From Mycolicibacterium llatzerense (GTDB lineage: Bacteria; Actinomycetota; Actinomycetes; Mycobacteriales; Mycobacteriaceae): a stretch of DNA of 58,032 nucleotides. Location of the stretch: positions 1 to 58,032 of the forward strand of contig NZ_JXST01000039.1 of NCBI RefSeq assembly GCF_000878195.1, read 5' to 3'. The position numbers were made by a program, and so were the translations under genes. Below are positions 43,215-50,591 of this stretch, in pieces. Numbering within the stretch: the first letter of the stretch is position 1; the number at the start of each line of letters is the position of its first letter. The notes under the pieces are model-generated. The model did no database searches and had not been told where the DNA came from. It saw only the letters and a list, made by a program, of their open reading frames with translations.

Positions 43215-43243
43215 AACTGGCGGGTCGCAGGATGGAGAAGCTA
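43215..43243. repeat. stop-codon-associated repeat, copy 1
   Basis: AACTGGCGGGTCGCAGG and the following bases through the CTA (stop complement) of the acyltransferase gene match 44744-44773, which ends in the stop of the DUF389 gene: 25 of 30 positions with one 1-base gap. It is too short to classify. Confidence 0.4.
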
Positions 43244-44578
43244 CGTGAGCTCCACCGCGAGGTCGAAGTCACAGAACGCTTCCTTGACCGCTTGCATGAG
43301 TTGGTCGCGGGTGTTCTCCGAGCCGACCTCCCAGGACGCCACCGATATCCACACCGCGCCTGCCATCGTGCCGGCGGCCAACATCAGACGCCCGTCCATG
43401 CGGTCCAGGTCGGAGCCGGTGACCCCGGGCTCGGGCGAGCGCGACATGAAGTAGTCCGCGGGCGTGCCGTCCGGGCAGTTGACCGCTTCCGGGAGCACAC
43501 CGACGTTGGATGAGCCGATCGGTTTGCCGATCCGCATCACCATCTTCTCCAGGCGGCGAACCAGGAATTTTGGGGTGTACGGCGTCAGCGGCAGCGGCGC
43601 CATCAGCAGGTCCCGCTTCGCGGTCATCTCGGCGAACGCGACCTTGACATCACCCCGGAGTCCGTTGAGGTCGGCCGCGACGTACTCCGGATCGACGGTC
43701 ACGGTGATGGCATTCAGCGCGTTGCCGCGGGTGTCACCTTCCACCCGCTCACTGACCGGGATCGACAACAGCACCTTGCCGTCGGCGTCGACACGGCCGA
43801 TGTGGGCGCCGATGCGGCTCGCGATCCCGGCAAGCAAGACGTTGCTGCTCCCACCAAGTGCGCGGGCCCGGTCGTCCCATTCCCCTTGGCCGACGCGCGC
43901 CGCGACCGTCGGCAGATGCACCGGCCGCTCCGACCGGACACCGAGCGACACCGGCGCTGCCTTGGCCGACGCGGCGAGGTCCGCCGACTCTGCACGCGCG
44001 AGCTGTGCCGCGCCGACGACAGCAGCCGGTATCTCCGCGATGGCGCGCGCCAAGATGCGCAGATCCTGCCCGAGCGCCTGCTTGCGGGTGCGGGACCGTG
44101 CCGCGGGATAGCGCAGGTCGCGGCCGGTGCCTGCGACGGCGTGGGTGATCGACTCGATCAGCGCGCCGGCGTCGGCCACGGTGTGCGACACCACGAGCGA
44201 GACGATGGAACCGCCGCCAACCAGCGGCTGGACTCCGAGATGCCAGGGCGGTCCGTGCTCCGGGTCCACCTCGATGTCGGCACGCTCGTCGGCGAACTCC
44301 CACATCGCGTCGCGGGCGCGTTCCGTGGTGGCGATGTCGATGCCGGTCGGCGGGCTGGACACCCAGTGGTGACGGCCCAGTGGTACCGATGATCGTTCGA
44401 CGCGTCTGCCCAGCAGCCCGTCCGCCAAGTTGCGCTGGAAGCGCCGCAGTCCGTCCAGGTCCACGCCCCGCTCGTAGATCCAGACGTACTGGATCACGGG
44501 ACCACGCCCGAGCGCCCGGCGCGCGAGGTAGGACGCCTGGTCCATGTAGGCCAGCGTGCTGTCAGCCGGATCTTTCAT
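43241..44578 (-). CDS. condensation-domain-like acyltransferase (WS/DGAT or PapA-related fold)
   Basis: A 445-residue protein of the CoA-dependent acyltransferase fold. The usual HHxxxDG active site appears as SHTVADAG near residue 136: the catalytic His and the Asp are kept but the first His and the Gly are changed. Other family signs are ADGKVLLSIPVSERV and SNVGVLPEAVNCPDG near the C-terminus. It could acylate an alcohol, trehalose or polyketide in lipid metabolism, or be a degenerate paralogue; the substrate cannot be read. The start ATG at 44578 has no clear SD. Its TAG stop lies in a ~29-bp sequence also found at the DUF389 gene stop. Confidence 0.7.
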   Translation of the reverse strand: MKDPADSTLAYMDQASYLARRALGRGPVIQYVWIYERGVDLDGLRRFQRNLADGLLGRRVERSSVPLGRHHWVSSPPTGIDIATTERARDAMWEFADERADIEVDPEHGPPWHLGVQPLVGGGSIVSLVVSHTVADAGALIESITHAVAGTGRDLRYPAARSRTRKQALGQDLRILARAIAEIPAAVVGAAQLARAESADLAASAKAAPVSLGVRSERPVHLPTVAARVGQGEWDDRARALGGSSNVLLAGIASRIGAHIGRVDADGKVLLSIPVSERVEGDTRGNALNAITVTVDPEYVAADLNGLRGDVKVAFAEMTAKRDLLMAPLPLTPYTPKFLVRRLEKMVMRIGKPIGSSNVGVLPEAVNCPDGTPADYFMSRSPEPGVTGSDLDRMDGRLMLAAGTMAGAVWISVASWEVGSENTRDQLMQAVKEAFCDFDLAVELT

Positions 44579-44662
44579 AGCGCGCGGAGGCCTTTCTGGC
44601 GAAGGTGCCGCTGCGGCACTTAGTGTGGCAGCCGCCGGTACTGTAGCGCCTCTGGCAAATTC

Positions 44663-44764
44663 TCAGGCCGAAATCTGCCGAGCCGGACGGACCGGCTTGA
44701 TTCCGAGTTCATGCGACCGAACCGGTACCCCGCTGCGCACCGGAACCGGCAGGTCGCAGGGCGG
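44663..44764 (-). pseudogene. remnant of an HxlR-type regulator C-terminus
   Basis: Just after the DUF389 stop, one minus-strand frame reads PPCDLPVPVRSGVPVRSH then ELGIKPVRPAR and ends at a TGA (44665-44663). It resembles the tail of HxlR proteins, including that of the intact neighbour at 45692 (CAAGHEVPPDELGMKLARRR). At DNA level TTCATGCGACC/TTCATCCGGCG and CGCTGCGCACCGGA/CGCCGCGCACCGGA also correspond. No start codon or DNA-binding part remains upstream because DUF389 occupies it. It suggests an old duplication with loss of the rest of the gene. Similarity was judged by eye. Confidence 0.4.
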
Positions 44765-44773
44765 AGAAAGCTA
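44744..44773. repeat. stop-codon-associated repeat, copy 2
   Basis: AACCGGCAGGTCGCAGG and the following bases through the CTA of the DUF389 stop. Partner of 43215-43243. It overlaps the start of the decayed HxlR-like coding remnant. Confidence 0.4.
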
Positions 44774-45682
44774 GCTGCGGCGGCCCCGGTTGTATCCGGC
44801 GAGCACCAGCACCCCCGCCGCCACGATCCCGATCATGTTGACCGCCAGCTGCCCGGCCGACGCCAACGCCACATCCCAATCGCCCGTGGTGGCCGCCACC
44901 ACCGACATACCGGCCGCCGGAACTGTCGTCACCGAGATGAAAACCCCAACCAGCGCAGCCGATTTCGACGTCACCAAGGACAGCATCCCGGCGGCTCCGG
45001 CCAACAGCGCCACGACGAACGAGAACGGCCCGACCTGGAAGATGAAGTCGACGTTCTGCAGTTCGTGGATGCTGCGCACCGCCACCCAGCCCAGTGCTTC
45101 GAATCCGAGCGTGGCCAGTGCTGTGACGAGCATCGCCGCCGGGAATCCGACGAGCAAGGCCAGCGCCGCACGCTTCGCCAGATAGCCCTTCCGCCGCACC
45201 ACCGCGACCGCCAGCGCCGCCAGCGGGCCGAATTCTGGGCCGACGACCATTGCGCCGACCACGGTGATGGCCGAGTCGGTGAGCACGCCGACGGCGGCCA
45301 GCAGGCAGGCGATGCAGAGGAACGCCATGTAGGAGATGCCGAGGCTGCTCTGCTCGCGGGTGCGCAACACCAGTTCGTCCCAGACGACGGCGTCTTCGCC
45401 GTCACCGTCGATCTCGCCCTCGGCACGGTAGGCGGCGGTCGACAGCACGGTGTCGAGCACCTCCATCGTGATGGCGCCGTCCTGGTCGATGCCGAGCGCC
45501 CGCAGCCCGCCGATCAGCCCGTCGGCGGCGTCGCGGGCGATGTCGGCGGTGATGACGTCACCTCGCGGATCGATCGCCGCGCCGGGGTGAGCCACCACGT
45601 TGGCGATGCCGCCACGGTGCCGATAGAGGTCGAGCACCGATTCGGTCAGCTCGGGCGGGGTGATCACACGTAGATGCAGCAC
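44771..45682 (-). CDS. DUF389 (TIGR00341-type) membrane protein
   Basis: A 303-residue protein: a cytoplasmic ferredoxin-fold N-terminal domain (LHLRVITPPELTESVLDLY) and six or so membrane helices from about residue 110. The DUF389 hallmark is VITVVGAMVVGPEFGPLAALAVA, with a second similar LAGAAGMLSLVTSKSAALVGV segment. Function is unknown; a transport role has been guessed for the family. Its ATG is 9 bp after the HxlR stop, so the two are probably co-transcribed. Confidence 0.87.
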   Translation of the reverse strand: MLHLRVITPPELTESVLDLYRHRGGIANVVAHPGAAIDPRGDVITADIARDAADGLIGGLRALGIDQDGAITMEVLDTVLSTAAYRAEGEIDGDGEDAVVWDELVLRTREQSSLGISYMAFLCIACLLAAVGVLTDSAITVVGAMVVGPEFGPLAALAVAVVRRKGYLAKRAALALLVGFPAAMLVTALATLGFEALGWVAVRSIHELQNVDFIFQVGPFSFVVALLAGAAGMLSLVTSKSAALVGVFISVTTVPAAGMSVVAATTGDWDVALASAGQLAVNMIGIVAAGVLVLAGYNRGRRS

Positions 45683-45691
45683 CGCCGAAGA

Positions 45692-46168
45692 TTACCGACC
45701 GCGGCGACGGGCCAACTTCATCCCGAGTTCATCCGGCGGGACCTCGTGTCCCGCCGCGCACCGGATCTCCACGGTGGCGTCGGCGCCGCAGCCCAGGTGG
45801 GTGAGCCGCAGGCCGGTGTCGCCCAGGTGGTGCCGGCCCCACTCGAACATCGCCCACACCACCGGCATGAAGTCGGTGCCCGCCGGGGTCAGCACGTATT
45901 CGTCCCGGCTGCGCTGGCCGGGCTCCTGGTACGGCTGTTTGGTCAGCAGGCCGGCTTCGACGAGTTCGGCCAGCCGGGCCGACGTGGCTGCCTTGGTGAT
46001 GCCGACCCGTCGGGCGAAATCGTCGAAACGCGTTGTGCCGTAATAGGCCTCGCGCATGAGCAGCATGGCGGACTTGGTGCCGACCAACGACATCGTCTTC
46101 TCGATGGCGCACTGACCGACGGCCGACCACTTGTCGCGTTCGGCGAGGACACCCTGTAGCGCTGTCAT
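45692..46168 (-). CDS. HxlR-family transcriptional regulator
   Basis: A 158-residue winged-helix regulator: CAIEKTMSLVGTKSAMLLMREAYYGTTRFDDFARRVG, then the recognition part ITKAATSARLAELVEAGLL and the wing YVLTPAGTDF. The last ~35 residues carry a small cysteine-containing tail (LGCGADATVEIRCAAGH). HxlR proteins often sense electrophiles or redox state through cysteines. ATG 46168 was preferred to 46177 by family length. It is divergent from the thiolase gene, and the intervening dyad is its likely operator. Confidence 0.92.
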   Translation of the reverse strand: MTALQGVLAERDKWSAVGQCAIEKTMSLVGTKSAMLLMREAYYGTTRFDDFARRVGITKAATSARLAELVEAGLLTKQPYQEPGQRSRDEYVLTPAGTDFMPVVWAMFEWGRHHLGDTGLRLTHLGCGADATVEIRCAAGHEVPPDELGMKLARRRGR

Positions 46169-46200
46169 GCGAATCACTCTACCGCTGGGTTGCTCTTGCC

Positions 46201-46241
46201 ATACTCAGGTGTTAGATCTGAGTATAGGAAGCAGTACTCAG
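46201..46241. promoter_or_regulatory. HxlR operator between regulator and thiolase
   Basis: A perfect inverted repeat ATACTCAG (46201-46208)-N9-CTGAGTAT (46218-46225) followed by a third half-site GTACTCAG (46234-46241), all between the HxlR start (46168) and the thiolase start (46265). TACT..AGTA-type dyads are characteristic of HxlR-family operators such as those of YodB. The thiolase SD CAGGAGGA follows at ~46252-46259. Control of the thiolase, and probably of the regulator itself, is a strong inference. Confidence 0.7.
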
Positions 46242-46264
46242 CGTGGAGTTACAGGAGGATTCTC

Positions 46265-47449
46265 ATGTCGGGTTACACAGACCGCGACGCCGTGATCGTG
46301 GCCGCGGTACGCACGCCGGTCGGCAAGGGCAAGGCCAATGGCGCGCTGCACGACGTCCTGCCCGCCGACCTGCTGGCCCACAGCCTGCGGTCCGTGGTGG
46401 CACGTACGGGCATCGACCCGGTCCTGGTGGACGACGTCATCGCGGGTGCCGTCACACAGGCCGGTGACCAGGCCGCCAACATCGCCCGCAACGCCTTGCT
46501 CGGAGCTGGTTTCCCCGAGTGCGTCCCCGGCACCACCGTCGACCGCCAGTGCGGCAGTTCGCAGCAGGCCATCTCGTTCGCCGCACAGGGTGTGCTGGCC
46601 GGCTCGTACGATGCGGTGATCGCCGCCGGCGTCGAGTCGATGTCCCGCGTCCCGATGGGCACCGCCGTCCTGCCGGGCAGCAACCCGTTCGGCGTCGGCC
46701 TGGCCGAGCGCTACCCCGACGGCCTTGTCCCCCAAGGCATCAGCGCCGAGCTGATCGCCGCACGCTGGAATCTGTCCCGCACCCAGTTGGACGAGTTCTC
46801 GGCCGCCAGTCACGAGAAGGCGGCGCGCGCCGCCAAGGACGGGTTGTTCGACAACGAGCTCGTGCCGGTCGCGGGGCTGGCCGCCGACGAGATCATCCGG
46901 CCGGGCACCTCCGTCGAAACCCTGTCCGGGCTGAAGCCGGCGTTCTACAGCGACGCCTACGCCGCGCGCTTCCCGCAAATCCGTTGGGAGATCACGCCGG
47001 GCAACTCGTCGCCGCTGTCCGATGGCAGCGCGGCGGTCATGATCACCAGCGGCGCCTTCGCCCGTAGCCACGGCCTGCAGCCGCTGGCCCGCATCCACAC
47101 CATGACCGCGGTCGGCTCCGATCCGCTGTACATGCTCACCGGCGTCATCCCGGCCACCGAGAAGGTGCTGGCCCGCTCCGGACTGTCGCTGTCCGACATC
47201 GACCTGTTCGAGGTGAACGAGGCGTTCGCGCCGGTGGTGCTGGCCTGGGCTGCCGATACCGGAGCCGACTTGGCCAAGACCAACGTCAACGGCGGCGCCA
47301 TCGCCATCGGCCACCCGCTCGGCGCCAGCGGCGCCCGCATCATGAGCACCCTGGTCAACGCCCTCGATCAGCGCGGCGGACGCTACGGCCTACAGGTGAT
47401 GTGTGAAGGCGGCGGCATGGCGAACGCCACCATCATCGAGCGGCTGTAA
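46265..47449 (+). CDS. acetyl-CoA C-acyltransferase (thiolase)
   Basis: A 394-residue type I/II thiolase. The nucleophile Cys is in VDRQCGSSQQA near residue 92, the NEAFAPV motif near 320, the active-site His in GGAIAIGHPLGASGARI near 350 and the acid/base Cys in VMCEGGGMANA near 380. It forms or cleaves beta-ketoacyl-CoA in beta-oxidation-type pathways. The ATG at 46265 has an excellent SD (AGGAGG, 6 bases upstream). It is alone on its strand and controlled by the adjacent HxlR site, so expression is probably inducible. Confidence 0.95.
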   Translation: MSGYTDRDAVIVAAVRTPVGKGKANGALHDVLPADLLAHSLRSVVARTGIDPVLVDDVIAGAVTQAGDQAANIARNALLGAGFPECVPGTTVDRQCGSSQQAISFAAQGVLAGSYDAVIAAGVESMSRVPMGTAVLPGSNPFGVGLAERYPDGLVPQGISAELIAARWNLSRTQLDEFSAASHEKAARAAKDGLFDNELVPVAGLAADEIIRPGTSVETLSGLKPAFYSDAYAARFPQIRWEITPGNSSPLSDGSAAVMITSGAFARSHGLQPLARIHTMTAVGSDPLYMLTGVIPATEKVLARSGLSLSDIDLFEVNEAFAPVVLAWAADTGADLAKTNVNGGAIAIGHPLGASGARIMSTLVNALDQRGGRYGLQVMCEGGGMANATIIERL

Positions 47450-47465
47450 AGACCCTCTGAATGAC

Positions 47466-47505
47466 GCAGCCCCGGCAGTCCGTCCCCCTGTCCTGCCGGG
47501 GCTGC
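47466..47505. terminator. strong hairpin terminator without U-tract
   Basis: GCAGCCCCGGCAG - 14-base loop - CTGCCGGGGCTGC is a perfect 13-bp GC-rich stem between the stop of the thiolase (47449) and the stop of the convergent DDN-family gene (47514). It lacks a T-run on either side, the form often seen at mycobacterial gene ends. It likely serves both strands. Confidence 0.75.
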
Positions 47506-47513
47506 GGCCACGC

Positions 47514-47975
47514 TCAGGCGCGAACGAGCTCGAACAGCGGGATGACGCGCGAGGTCTTCGCCTGGTAGTCGGCGAAGACGGGGGCCACGGCCGTGATCAA
47601 CGGATACGTGGCCTCGCGCTCGTCGTCCGGCAGTTCGCGGGCGACGACGTCGTAAGCGTCGATTTTCCCCGTCGCTTCGCTCGCCCCGCCGGCACCGATC
47701 TCGATGCGGGCGCCGGGGTTGGCGCGCAGGTTGTGCACCCAGTCGGGATGGGTATCGGCGCCGGCCTTCGAGCCGACGATGATGATCTTGCCGTCGACCG
47801 GCAGGTAGGCCAGCGGCGACATCCGCGGCTGGCCCGACTTGGCACCGGTGGTGTGCAACAGCAGCAGGTTGCCGTCCGCGAACTGGCCACCCACCTTGCC
47901 GCCTTTGGCGCGGAACTCGTCGACGATGCGGGCATTGAAGGCGTGGAAGGATTCAGCGTCCGTGAATTCGGTCAT
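47514..47975 (-). CDS. deazaflavin (F420)-dependent nitroreductase-family protein (DDN-like)
   Basis: A 153-residue split-barrel protein of the DDN/F420H2-dependent reductase family: FNARIVDEFRAKGGKVGG (membrane-proximal helix), LLLLHTTGAKSGQPRMSPLAYLPVDG (F420 phosphate region), IIVGSKAGADTHPDWVHNLRANP. Members reduce quinones, nitro compounds or enones with F420H2. ATG 47975; the sequence upstream contains two copies of a 10-bp word. It is divergent from the monooxygenase-hydrolase fusion, 78 bp away, and may work with it. Confidence 0.92.
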   Translation of the reverse strand: MTEFTDAESFHAFNARIVDEFRAKGGKVGGQFADGNLLLLHTTGAKSGQPRMSPLAYLPVDGKIIIVGSKAGADTHPDWVHNLRANPGARIEIGAGGASEATGKIDAYDVVARELPDDEREATYPLITAVAPVFADYQAKTSRVIPLFELVRA

Positions 47976-47976
47976 G

Positions 47977-48004
47977 ACTGACCCAACCTCGTGAACTGAC
48001 CCAA
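47977..48004. repeat. 10-bp tandem word ACTGACCCAA, two copies 18 bp apart
   Basis: ACTGACCCAA occurs at 47977-47986 and 47995-48004, immediately upstream of the DDN-family start on the minus strand (TTGGGTCAGT in that direction). It could be a tandem regulator-binding site or a small slippage duplication. Confidence 0.3.
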
Positions 48005-48053
48005 ATGTTCCCGTTCCTCCGCGATACTTGTCTGATATTTGACGGAGGTGCCA

Positions 48054-50591
48054 ATGACGCCAGAGGTCGACGCCGTCGTGGTCGGAGCCGGATTCGCCGG
48101 CTTGTACCTGATCCATAAACTTCGCGAGCACGGCTTCTCGGTTCGCGTCTTCGAGGCGGCCGACGACATCGGCGGCACCTGGTACTGGAATCGGTACCCC
48201 GGCGCGCGGGTCGACATCCCCAGCCTCGACTACATGTTCAGCTTCGACCCGGACTGGCACCGGGACTGGCAGTGGTCGGAGAAGTACGCCACCCAGCCGG
48301 AAATCCTGCGCTACCTCAATCACGTCGCCGACAAGTTCGACCTGCGTCGCGACATCACGCTGGGCACGCGGGTCACCAGCGCCCATTGGGACGACGGCAC
48401 CTGGCGGGTGCGAACCGACCAGGGTGACGACGTCACCTGCCGTCACCTCGTGATGGCCACCGGATGCCTGTCGATCCCCAAAGAACCCGACATCGCGGGC
48501 ATCGAAACCTTCACGGGCGAAACGTATTACACCAATCGCTGGCCCCACGAACCCGTCCACTTCGCCGGCAGGCGGGTCGGGGTGATCGGCACCGGATCGT
48601 CGGGCATCCAGTCGATTCCGCTGATCGCCGCGCAGGCCGCGCGGCTGACGGTCTTCCAGCGCACGCCGTGTTTCTCCATCCCGGCGCACAACGGCCCGGT
48701 GTCGGAGGAGAAGCAGGCCGCACTGGCCGACGAACCCGCCTACCGCGCCGCCGCACGCGCGTCGTTCGGCGGGGTACCGCAGGAGCGCACGCTGATCCCG
48801 ACGTTCGCGGTGCCCGAGGCCTACCGCGAGCAGCGCTACGAACGCGCCTGGCAGATCGGCGAGCTGCTGGAAACGCTCAACATGTTCTCGGACCTGATGA
48901 GCAACCCGGCCGCCAACGAGTCGTTCGCCGACTTCGTCCGGGGCAAGATCCGCGCCGCGGTGCGCGATCCACAGACCGCAGAACTGTTGTGTCCCAACGA
49001 CTATCCGGTGGGTGCAAAGCGCCTCTGCCTCGACACCGACTACTACGCCACCTTCAACCAATCCCATGTGCGCCTGGTCGACCTGCGGACCCAGCCACTT
49101 GTCGGCGTCACCGAGACCGGCGTCGAGACCGTCGGTGAATCCTTCGACTTCGACGCGCTGGTGCTCGCCACCGGGTTCGACGCCATCACCGGCGCGGTGG
49201 CGGCCATCGACATCGTCGGCCGCGACGGACTCGCGCTGAAAACCAAATGGGCACAAGGGCCGTCGACCTACCTCGGCCTCACCACGACGGGGTTCCCGAA
49301 CCTGTTCCTGATCACCGGACCCGGTAGTCCGTCGGTGCTGTCCAACATGGCGGTGTCCATCGAGCAGCACGTCGAGCTCGTCGCCGACACATTGACGTAC
49401 CTGCGTGCGCACGGCTTCGACACCATCGAACCGACCCCGACCGCCGAGGCCGGCTGGATGCAGCACGTCGCCGACGCGGGCGCCATCACCATGTTCCCGC
49501 AAGCGAATTCGTGGTACGTCGGCGCGAACATCCCGGGCAAGCCCCGGGTTTTCATGCCCTACGCGGCGGGTGTCGACTTCTACGCCGCCGCCTGCGCCGA
49601 CGTCGTCGGCCAGGACTATCTGGGCTTCCATCTGACCGGGCCGGCCGGTTCGCAGTGCCACGACGGCGTGGTCCGGCGGTTGCAGCCCGATGTCCAGCTG
49701 GTGCTGGAGATGGTCGCGGCGATGAATCCGCCGCCGCTGGAATCACTTCCGGTCGAGCTGGCCCGGGCCGCGATGGTCGAGGCGAACAGCACCCGGCCGC
49801 CGGGACCGGAGGTGGGTGAGGTCCTCGACGGCGGATTTCCCGGGGCGGCAGGCGAACTCGACTACCGGCTGTACCGGCCGGCGAGCCCCGGCCCGCACCC
49901 GGTGGTCGTGTACTTCCACGGCGGCGGCTGGGTGCTGGGCGACGCCACGTCCGACGACCCGCTGTGCCGCGACCTGTGCGTACGCACCGACGCGCTGGTC
50001 ATCTCGATGAATTACCGGCACGCGCCGGAACATCGGTTCCCCGCGGCCGTCGACGACGGCATCGCCGCGCTGCGGTGGGTCGCCGACCAGGCCGCCGCCC
50101 TCGGCGGCCTGCCCGACCAGTTGGCAGTGGCCGGATGGAGCGCCGGCGGCAACATCGCCGCGGTCGTCTGCCAGTGGGCCCGCGACCATGGCGGCCCGCG
50201 CATCCGCGGGCAGCTGCTGCTCACCCCGGCGACCGACGCGCAGCCCTACCCGTCATACGTGGAGAACGCCGACGGTTACGGACTCACCACACCACTCATG
50301 CAGTGGTTCGCCGCCCTGTACGACGCCCCCGCCGACGATCCGCGACGGGCCCCACTGCGCGGCGACCTCACCGGCCTGCCGCCGGCGATGGTGGTGACCT
50401 GCGAATTCGATCCGCTGCGCGACGAAGGCAACGCCTACGCCGCCGCACTGGCCGCCGCGGGCGTGCCCACCGAGCACGTCCAGGCCCGCGGCCACACGCA
50501 CCTGTCGACGACGATGGTCGACCTCGTCGTGTCCGGAGCCCCCATCCGCGCCCAGATGGCCGCGGCGTTGCGGGGGTTCCTGACTACTTAG
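48054..50591 (+). CDS. Baeyer-Villiger-type flavin monooxygenase fused to an alpha/beta hydrolase
   Basis: An 845-residue two-enzyme fusion. Residues 1 to ~540 are a class B flavoprotein monooxygenase: FAD motif GAGFAG (11-16), IGGTWYWNRYPGARVD, NADPH motif GVIGTGSSG, LATGFDAITGA. The BVMO fingerprint FxGxxxHxxxW(P) is present as FTGETYYTNRWP (153-164), with Tyr159 in place of His. Residues ~585-845 are an HSL-type hydrolase: oxyanion HGGGW (~622), nucleophile GWSAGG (Ser ~696), Asp in CEFDPLRDEG, His in RGHTHLS. A ketone would be oxidised to an ester and hydrolysed by one protein. ATG 48054 has GGAGGTG 3 bases before it. Its end overlaps aspS by 8 bp. Confidence 0.93.
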   Translation: MTPEVDAVVVGAGFAGLYLIHKLREHGFSVRVFEAADDIGGTWYWNRYPGARVDIPSLDYMFSFDPDWHRDWQWSEKYATQPEILRYLNHVADKFDLRRDITLGTRVTSAHWDDGTWRVRTDQGDDVTCRHLVMATGCLSIPKEPDIAGIETFTGETYYTNRWPHEPVHFAGRRVGVIGTGSSGIQSIPLIAAQAARLTVFQRTPCFSIPAHNGPVSEEKQAALADEPAYRAAARASFGGVPQERTLIPTFAVPEAYREQRYERAWQIGELLETLNMFSDLMSNPAANESFADFVRGKIRAAVRDPQTAELLCPNDYPVGAKRLCLDTDYYATFNQSHVRLVDLRTQPLVGVTETGVETVGESFDFDALVLATGFDAITGAVAAIDIVGRDGLALKTKWAQGPSTYLGLTTTGFPNLFLITGPGSPSVLSNMAVSIEQHVELVADTLTYLRAHGFDTIEPTPTAEAGWMQHVADAGAITMFPQANSWYVGANIPGKPRVFMPYAAGVDFYAAACADVVGQDYLGFHLTGPAGSQCHDGVVRRLQPDVQLVLEMVAAMNPPPLESLPVELARAAMVEANSTRPPGPEVGEVLDGGFPGAAGELDYRLYRPASPGPHPVVVYFHGGGWVLGDATSDDPLCRDLCVRTDALVISMNYRHAPEHRFPAAVDDGIAALRWVADQAAALGGLPDQLAVAGWSAGGNIAAVVCQWARDHGGPRIRGQLLLTPATDAQPYPSYVENADGYGLTTPLMQWFAALYDAPADDPRRAPLRGDLTGLPPAMVVTCEFDPLRDEGNAYAAALAAAGVPTEHVQARGHTHLSTTMVDLVVSGAPIRAQMAAALRGFLTT

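Noticed and set aside
41109..43454. A 781-codon + strand open frame opposite the Rv2566-like gene.
   Set aside because: The minus-strand protein has transglutaminase and DUF2126 motifs throughout; this frame is composition-driven.
44594..44690. Glycine-riboswitch-like words on the + strand (GGCGAAGG ... GGCAAATTCTCAGG).
   Set aside because: The P1/P3 pairings could not be formed convincingly and no + strand gene follows; the next genes are on the other strand.
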